Assembly: GCA_032191485.1 (NCBI GenBank) | Contig: JAVDOI010000004.1 | Location: forward strand, 18,650,943-18,714,942 | Direction: 5' to 3' | Length of the DNA: 64,000 nt | Source of the DNA: Leptoclinus maculatus | Taxonomy: Eukaryota > Chordata > Actinopteri > Perciformes > Stichaeidae | Shown: piece after piece, positions 60,480-64,000 of the stretch | How the letters are laid out: every line of letters starts with the position of its first letter | Position numbering within the stretch: the stretch's first letter is position 1 | Made by a program: the position numbers and the translations under genes | The notes under the pieces: model-generated | What the model was told of the DNA's origin: nothing | Databases searched by the model: none | Seen by the model: only the letters and a program-made list of their open reading frames with translations

Positions 60480-61986
60480 CTGGTGCGGACACCTCACGTC
60501 ATGTAACACAAAGATGGAAACCCAGAGAAGCAATAAATTATCTTCATTAATAAGCGTAACCAGTGACATACTGTACATTAAAAAAAAAAAGGTCAAAGCA
60601 CTGTAAATAAAAAAAGGAAAAAAAGTCTACAAAAAAGGTTGAAAGTGAAACGGAATCCTTATACAGCAATGCTTAAGAAACAAATGTTTGAATGCCAGCA
60701 GACACAGATAGAAATTAATATTTTAAGTGTGATTCCTTTTTGATTTTAGTGTCTCACGACATAATTTAAGTACTGCTAAAAACAAATAAAAAAGAAAAAC
60801 ACTGTACACACACCAAAGAAAGCAAACCAGAGGGATCTTTTTTTTTCATTTCGTTGTTTTCATTTTTTAGGAAATCATTGCTTTGCAATTTATGCTTATT
60901 CATCACAGTTCTCTCCCATATGACCATATTAATGTAAACACCTGTTGAATTATTCTTTTTTTATTTTTACAACATTAATACTTTATATATATATTTGTAC
61001 ATATTTTTCATTCACATCTGCACGGTTATCTAGCATGGTAATGAAATAAGGCAAGACTCACATAACTGTGACATCAAAAATCTTTTTTTTTTTACTCTTA
61101 TAATACTGATTATTAAGGTTTTTTTGTAATTTACTTCTTCTGTTCTGCAGCAAGCTTTGGTCTTTCCGGACAAAGGCAGGGTCGATCCTTCCCCCGTCTC
61201 CAGAATCACACTTTGTTTGAAATAATAAAACAGGAGGGTTTTGTTTTTGTTTTGTTTTTGCAGGAAAAAGGGCTATAAATACAATTGTTTCAGCTGACAT
61301 TTTGAATTGAATTTATTTAACACTGGTCTTTCTGAGGTACATAGTTATGATTCAGGGTGGTGGAATAAGAAAGGGGAACCACAAGGTGACCATGAGGAGC
61401 AAATGACTACCATTTCATGAGGAAAAAAAAAAACATCTTAGTATTTGTCTTCTTATCGGCCTATTTATCATTTTTGTTCATTAAAGAATCTTCCTCTTTT
61501 TTGGACGTTTATTTTGAAAAACGTCAATTCAACCCTTCTAAATCAGATCGAGCTGCCCGTGGCAGGCATCTTATGTGAGTTCAAGGAACAGATGTGACGG
61601 TAGGTTGAGAGTCCCTGGCCTGGTTGTCTTCACAGTACCAACGAAAGCTAAAAGCCGGTTTTCAGTGAGAGAGCACACTGGAGGATCGTCGGACCAAAAT
61701 AAGCCACCACTGTGGTCTCAAAGCTGTCTGAAAGATGGCCTGGGTTACTCAAGTTTCCTTTCTCAGCACAAAAAGCCTCTCACAATGTCACCAGCTCTAA
61801 AACACTCAAGGGTTGTTAATTCTTTAAGTTGCAGCCCGCCAGTCTTGATAGTCTGTGCTCGTACAGACGATTAGATCCCATCTCGTGCCAAATGCAGTGT
61901 TTGTTTCAAGTGTTTGTTTTTTTCTGTTTTCCTTTCAGTATTGTCTTTTTCTGTGTGGTTGAGGAGATGTAGCTGTTCTTTCAGAC

Positions 61987-62007
61987 TTTTTTTTTTTTTT
62001 TTTTTTT
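61987..62007 (-). repeat. Poly(A) run (NR5A sense) in the 3'UTR
   Basis: 21 T residues on the plus strand; internal A-tract of the NR5A transcript, able to prime oligo-dT internally. Confidence 0.93.
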
Positions 62008-62278
62008 CAGAATGAAGGGATCCATATGCTTGTTTGTGGTGTGCATATGATCTGTCTCTACGCATGTGTTTGTCCAAATCTGTACTCCCAAGTTGTAACT
62101 TAAAGATCAAAATGAGCTTAATGCAGACACGAGTTGCTAACGCTCTCTCTGCTCTCCGTCCACCAGGTCATCACTCAGTCAAATCTGAGCTGGAGGTTTA
62201 GTCATTTAGGAGTTTTTGGGCTGCAACAAAACTTTCAGGATGTCTGCTCAGCTGCATTATGGGCAGCGCAGTCCCCTC

Positions 62279-62526
62279 CTAAGCTCTCTTGGCGTGAAGC
62301 ATTTCAATGAGCAGGTTGTTGCAGGGCACGTCGCCGTTCAGGTGTTTGTAGTAAAGGTATTCTTCGGCCTGCAGGCTGATGGCTCGGATCTCTGGCAGCC
62401 GGAGGAGCAGCTGGCCAAACTTGTCTGTTTGCTGCGGGTAGTTACACATGACGTAGTCCAGCAGCGTTGCGTTGACCTGCTCCTGGACACTTTCTACCAG
62501 GTGGAAGTTCTCCAGGTTCTTCACAT
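62279..62526 (-). CDS. nr5a2: NR5A nuclear receptor last coding exon (LRH-1-type ligand-binding domain, helices 9-12)
   Basis: On the minus strand, acceptor gcttgctcccgtag precedes a phase-1 exon of 82 residues starting DVKNLENFHLV and ending in TAG. It encodes the end of the NR5A ligand-binding domain: the VQEQVNATLLDY helix, the long QLLLRLPEIRAISLQAEE helix and the AF-2 helix LLIEML with its charge-clamp Glu. In EYLYYK the Tyr and Lys correspond to human LRH-1 Tyr516 and Lys520, which hold the phospholipid phosphate. It ends HAKRA, like LRH-1. Against LRH-1 from memory I count about seven differences in 82; SF-1/NR5A1 is far more different. NR5A2 is a monomeric DNA-binding transcription factor controlling endoderm, bile-acid and steroidogenic genes. 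The fish-specific relative nr5a5 (ff1c) cannot be excluded. Upstream exons lie beyond 64000. Confidence 0.93.
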
Positions 62527-63924
62527 CTACGGGAGCAAGCAAATCAAGAGGTTAGATTAAGATGACCTTTTACGGAATCTCTGTAAGTGCTGTTGAGAAG
62601 TATAAGGATAAACATAGACATAATGGCCAAGAATTACAAGCCATCGTGTCTCACACAACAGCTGATTGAGTTTCAAAAAGGCAAAACAACAATAGAATCC
62701 AATCACCATGGTTAGATTGTGCGCATATCCAGTCCTATATTTCGGCAAAGGTATACTAGCAAACTTTTTAACATCTGCTGCCTTCATGTCTCATGTCTCT
62801 TTATGGCAGAAACTATAACTCGAGACAGTTTTATAGTGTCACAGTATCCTCACGGAGACAAATACATGGGTCATAATGGTTCATATTTCAAAGAAAAGGT
62901 TGGAATAATTAGTATTCTCAGGGGGACACTGCTACAATGTAACATGTTTGGTTTTTTTGCATGACGAAATATCCCTCCATCCACTTTTTTTTCCCTGTGA
63001 ATCATCTCTTGAGACGGCGATGTAGAGGGAGTCAGGTAAAGGCAAAAAAAAATGGTCCTCCACCCAAGAGATTCATTCCCCAGGAGTCAATGAATTATGT
63101 AGGGCAGAGTTACAGTCATATTAGTAGCTGCTCCTTAACCTAATGTCTTCACCTCGTCTTTTATATCATAACAAAACAGAATGTGTTGAAAATTATTATT
63201 TAGTGTTTTAAAAAGCATCAATCTTGTGCGAAAACAGTAATCGCTTAAACAGCAGGGTGCAATAAAAGCGCGGGAATTCATAACAGTGGGAAGTCTTTTT
63301 TTTCACTATTAATTCCTTTTTAAAAATACATTTTGCATCTTTCCAAAATCGTACCTTAATGCGCAGCTATAAGCTCTTTTCCTTGACAATAATAAGCTCA
63401 CTGGGGGGTTTGAACAGATTATTGCAAGACAAGACAAAAATTTCCTAAATGGATAATGGTGAACAAAAGCGCTGTGTGTACTTGTCATGATTATGAAGCG
63501 CAGTGCTGCAGAATATTTAATCAGATAGTAGCTCTGTGTGTGTATGTGTGTGTGATATTTTATTAATCTGTTTGACCCCAGGTTGAGTGTGCTCACAGTA
63601 AGCTAATGTGGAATGACAGAGTCCCTGTGTCTATTGACACCTCCGGACCAACACATACACACCAACTAAAATATACCATCTTTAACGCTAAAGGTCTGCC
63701 TTTCTCTCAGACGCACACACAGACACTAATCCATGGAAATACACATCATTTTTCTCACACGGTACCCCCTTCCCACACTCACACACACTCCATCCACCCA
63801 CCCAGAGCATTAGGACGAAGGAGGGGGAGATAAATCAGCAGCTAATGAGGTCTAGAGAATGAGAAGCAGGTCCTTGAAGGCACTTCCATCTATGATGCAC
63901 TCTACCATGCTATTACAATATGTA

Positions 63925-63960
<36 letters not shown>

Positions 63961-64000
63961 TGTGTCTGTTTGTTCCTGTGTTGCCTGTATAAGTGTGAGC
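62527..64000 (-). other. nr5a2: NR5A intron (upstream of last exon)
   Basis: The sequence after the minus-strand acceptor has no frame resembling the preceding NR5A exon (the helix 5-8 region ending FVCLKFLVLFSL in LRH-1). That exon must lie beyond the window. The interval holds AT-rich sequence, a GT-rich patch near 63537-63555, CA-rich stretches at 63650-63800 and a terminal (TG)n. Confidence 0.7.
63930..63959 (+). repeat. (TG)n microsatellite
   Basis: TG tract of about 14 units near the window end, in NR5A intron. Confidence 0.95.

Larger units (their letters stand above)
59190..62278 (-). other. nr5a2: 3'UTR of the NR5A gene
   Basis: About 3.1 kb of AT-rich sequence lies between the TAG of the NR5A exon and a minus-strand AATAAA at 59211-59216. 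Long 3'UTRs are usual for NR5A2. It contains poly(T)/poly(A) tracts (for example 61987-62007) and further minus-strand AATAAA hexamers near 60474 and 61312 that could give shorter isoforms. No coding frame here resembles a known protein. The left boundary is inferred from the last signal before the opposing gene. Confidence 0.6.

Noticed and set aside
62527..64000. Search for the preceding NR5A exon on the minus strand
   Set aside because: No frame carries the conserved helix 5-8 sequence; open frames at 62557-62787 and 63309-63596 are unrelated.
1..64000. tRNA, miR-181 or CRISPR-like arrays
   Set aside because: No cloverleaf with B-box was recognised, the mature miR-181 sequence (expected near NR5A loci) was not seen on either strand, and all regular arrays are microsatellites.

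Overview
The window looks like teleost fish nuclear DNA, probably from a spiny-rayed (percomorph-type) species. It is dense in (CA/TG)n, (CT)n and (TA)n microsatellites. It carries fish-type hAT-like and Harbinger-like transposon debris and an L2-like 3' tail with an ATT tract. Its coding content is only a few short exons separated by long introns. There is no operon-like packing, no CRISPR array and no recognisable tRNA or rRNA. Almost every long open frame is a microsatellite or AT-rich shadow and is left out.

Two protein-coding genes are supported, and they converge. On the plus strand are the 3' exons of an adhesion GPCR: 16568-16609 (second half of TM7), 20983-21036 (helix 8 and start of the tail), 24296-24440 (Ser/Pro/Glu-rich tail), a phase-compatible candidate exon ending at 41069, and a terminal exon at 58278-58415 with a stop codon, followed by AATAAA at 58991. 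On the minus strand is the last coding exon of an NR5A nuclear receptor (62279-62526). It matches the LRH-1/NR5A2 C-terminus closely, including the phospholipid-contacting Tyr/Lys pair and the AF-2 helix LLIEML. Its 3'UTR runs left to a poly(A) signal at about 59211. The two transcription units therefore end roughly 175-200 bp apart. The tail-to-tail arrangement resembles human ADGRD2/NR5A1, which is why the receptor is tentatively called adgrd2. The NR5A protein itself is NR5A2-like (or fish nr5a5), so the pair may be an ohnologous copy of the mammalian locus.

Layout: 1-16567 is presumed receptor intron, with no upstream 7TM exon recognised. 16568-24440 holds three short receptor exons. 24441-58277 is two very long introns, or one if the candidate exon is wrong. 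They hold microsatellites, transposon remnants and several AT-rich, homeodomain-site-rich blocks that look like conserved noncoding enhancers. 58278-59015 is the receptor 3' end. 59185-62526 is the NR5A 3'UTR and last exon. 62527-64000 is NR5A intron.

Structural curiosities seen directly are an inverted-repeat (foldback/MITE-like) element at 6459-6900, a perfect 17-bp hairpin followed by a T10 run at 47007-47060, a 26-nt perfect palindrome at 11921, and tandem CpG-rich 20-mers in a transposon remnant at 28806-29130. I found no clearly new biological system. The most useful leads are the receptor's spread-out C-terminal exons, the tight convergent gene pair, and the enhancer-like blocks inside the receptor introns that may serve the nuclear receptor gene. 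Conservation, repeat-family and transcript claims are inference from sequence appearance, because no search could be run.
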